A DNA stretch of 39,967 nucleotides, taken from assembly GCA_035651455.1 (NCBI GenBank), contig DASRFR010000024.1, positions 1-39,967 on the forward strand, written 5' to 3'. Within the stretch, counting starts at the first letter, position 1. Each line of letters begins with the position of its first letter. Positions 39,057 through 39,967 of this stretch are shown one piece after another. Origin of the DNA: DASRFR01 sp035651455 (GTDB lineage Bacteria > Acidobacteriota > Terriglobia > Terriglobales > Acidobacteriaceae). The notes beneath the pieces are model-generated. The model was not told the origin of the DNA, made no database searches, and saw only the letters and a list, made by a program, of their open reading frames with translations. A program made the translations under genes and the position numbers.

Positions 39057-39304
39057 CAGCGATGGCTCAGATATTTGAACAACTGATTGATCGCAGTCCC
39101 AATCGTGTTGTCGATGACCCAGAAATACAAGCCAAATAGAAAGACGGTGATGATCACCACCGTAGTAGTGGCTTGCACTTCTTTCATCGAGGGTGCCGTG
39201 ACCTTTTTCATTTCGGTGCGCACGTCGTTGTAAAAAGTCTTGACCCGTTCCGGCCATCCCTTGATGGTTGTCGTGATCGCGTTTTGTTCGACTGCTGTTG
39301 CCAT
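39056..39304 (-). CDS. secE: Preprotein translocase subunit SecE
   Basis: SecE stabilises SecY in the inner-membrane translocase. The 82-aa product has the cytoplasmic segment VKTFYNDVRTEMKKVTAPSMKEVQATT followed by one transmembrane helix VVIITVFLFGLYFWVIDNTIG, the standard single-helix bacterial form. The ATG at 39304 has an AAGG-containing stretch upstream. It lies between tRNA-Trp and nusG, a common order. Confidence 0.93.
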   Translation of the reverse strand: MATAVEQNAITTTIKGWPERVKTFYNDVRTEMKKVTAPSMKEVQATTTVVIITVFLFGLYFWVIDNTIGTAINQLFKYLSHR

Positions 39305-39360
39305 AACTTGCCGCCTTCAATTCCGCCGCCCGGCATTTGTGCCGCCGGCGTCTCCAACTC

Positions 39361-39436
39361 TGGCAGGGGCGGAGGGATTCGAACCCCCAAGTCCGGTTTT
39401 GGAGACCGGCAGTTTAACCGTTGAGCTTACGCCCCT
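39361..39436 (-). tRNA. trnW: tRNA-Trp (CCA anticodon)
   Basis: Read on the minus strand from 39436 this is a complete cloverleaf: acceptor AGGGGCG paired with CGCCCCT, a D arm, an anticodon stem CCGGT/ACCGG with loop CTCCAAA (anticodon CCA, Trp), a T arm with GGTTCGAATCC, discriminator G and an encoded CCA end. The gene lies between rpmG and secE within the operon. Confidence 0.95.
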
Positions 39437-39512
39437 GAATTCAGTTCCTGACCCGCAAGCGGCGATCGGACCTGAGTGCCATCGACCCGCTCGCAAATAC
39501 CCGATTACAACC

Positions 39513-39665
39513 TTACTTCACTTCTTTATGTGGCGTGTGCTTGCGGCACCGGTTGCAAAACTTCTTCAGTTCCAGCCGGTCCGGCGTGGTCTTGCGATTT
39601 TTTGTCTTCGAGTAATTCCGTTCTTTACACTCGCCACACTGCATCGTAATAATCTCTCGAGGCAT
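39513..39665 (-). CDS. rpmG: 50S ribosomal protein L33
   Basis: The 50-aa product starts MPREIITMQCGECKERNYSK and ends KKFCNRCRKHTPHKEVK. It is L33 of the zinc-binding type, with both CxxC pairs present (CGEC and CNRC). It lies in the 50S subunit near the E site. The ATG at 39665 has GGAG 6 nt upstream. It is placed between tuf and tRNA-Trp, as is common. Confidence 0.93.
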   Translation of the reverse strand: MPREIITMQCGECKERNYSKTKNRKTTPDRLELKKFCNRCRKHTPHKEVK

Positions 39666-39717
39666 TGCTCACTCCATTCCAACCCTGGCTCGTAACATCC
39701 TTCGTTTTTCGCTTGGC

Positions 39718-39967
39718 TTACTGCACGATGTCGCTGATGGTGCCCGCACCTACAGTATGGCCGCCTTCGCGGATCGCGAAGCGCAAACCCTTTTCCATGG
39801 CCACCGGGGTGATCAGCTCAATCGTCAGGCTCACGTTGTCGCCCGGCATCACCATCTCCGTGCCCGCCGGCAACTCCGCCACTCCGGTCACGTCCGTGGT
39901 GCGCAGGTAAAACTGCGGCCGGTATCCCTTGAAGAACGGCGTGTGCCGCCCGCCTTCTTCCTTCGTG
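39718..39967 (-). CDS. tuf: Elongation factor Tu (3' end, partial)
   Basis: Only the last about 82 codons are in the window; the gene runs off the right edge. The translated end is domain 3 of EF-Tu: EEGGRHTPFFKGYRPQFYLR, TTDVTGVAELPAGTEMVMPGDNV, ending GGHTVGAGTISDIVQ. EF-Tu delivers aminoacyl-tRNA to the ribosome. It heads this operon in transcription order, 52 nt before rpmG. Confidence 0.96.
   Translation of the reverse strand, partial: TKEEGGRHTPFFKGYRPQFYLRTTDVTGVAELPAGTEMVMPGDNVSLTIELITPVAMEKGLRFAIREGGHTVGAGTISDIVQ

Overview
The window is chromosomal DNA of moderately high GC, most likely from an Acidobacteriota (Terriglobia-type) bacterium. The assignment rests on its mix of genes: two secreted TIGR03118-type proteins, a seven-repeat GloVer-type secreted protein, a LysW-like acidic zinc protein, carboxypeptidase-regulatory-like exported proteins, and an RNA polymerase beta subunit with a cysteine-rich N-terminal insertion. 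No phage, insertion sequence, CRISPR array or rRNA gene was seen. The taxon is inferred from gene style, not from a database search.

Layout, left to right. Positions 1-5,460 hold a small unknown gene (+) and then, on the minus strand, a 2-oxoacid dehydrogenase E2 gene, threonine dehydrogenase (tdh), a DinB-like protein and a hydantoinase B/oxoprolinase-type gene. Positions 5,460-8,140 hold a 14-codon lysine-rich ORF followed by a strong terminator, then a MerR-type regulator, a small monooxygenase-fold protein and a secreted TPR protein, all on plus. Positions 8,190-14,740 hold secreted TIGR03118 and GloVer proteins, rpsA with a clear promoter, a divergent HIT hydrolase and a second TIGR03118 protein. 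Positions 14,960-20,280 hold ligA, a GNAT acetyltransferase (+), gatB, two small exported proteins and a LysW-like protein. Positions 20,360-26,460 hold a secreted M28 peptidase and a rhomboid protease on plus, then an alpha/beta hydrolase, an ABM-fold protein, pyruvate kinase and a YihY membrane protein on minus.

Positions 26,530-39,967 are one long minus-strand information-processing cluster, in transcription order tuf (partial), rpmG, tRNA-Trp, secE, nusG, rplK, rplA, rplJ, rplL, rpoB, rpoC. It ends at a good rho-independent terminator. It supplies EF-Tu, ribosomal proteins L33, L11, L1, L10 and L7/L12, the SecE translocase subunit, the NusG elongation factor and the two largest RNA polymerase subunits.

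Points most worth a second look: the 14-residue Lys-rich peptide ORF with two downstream hairpins; several genes with a -10-like hexamer only 8-9 nt before the ATG and no Shine-Dalgarno (ligA, gatB, DinB, HIT), suggesting leaderless mRNAs; the eight-cysteine insertion in RpoB; the LysW-like protein lacking the family's C-terminal carrier motif; and the long, structured rplL-rpoB and rpoB-rpoC spacers. Most other genes look ordinary.
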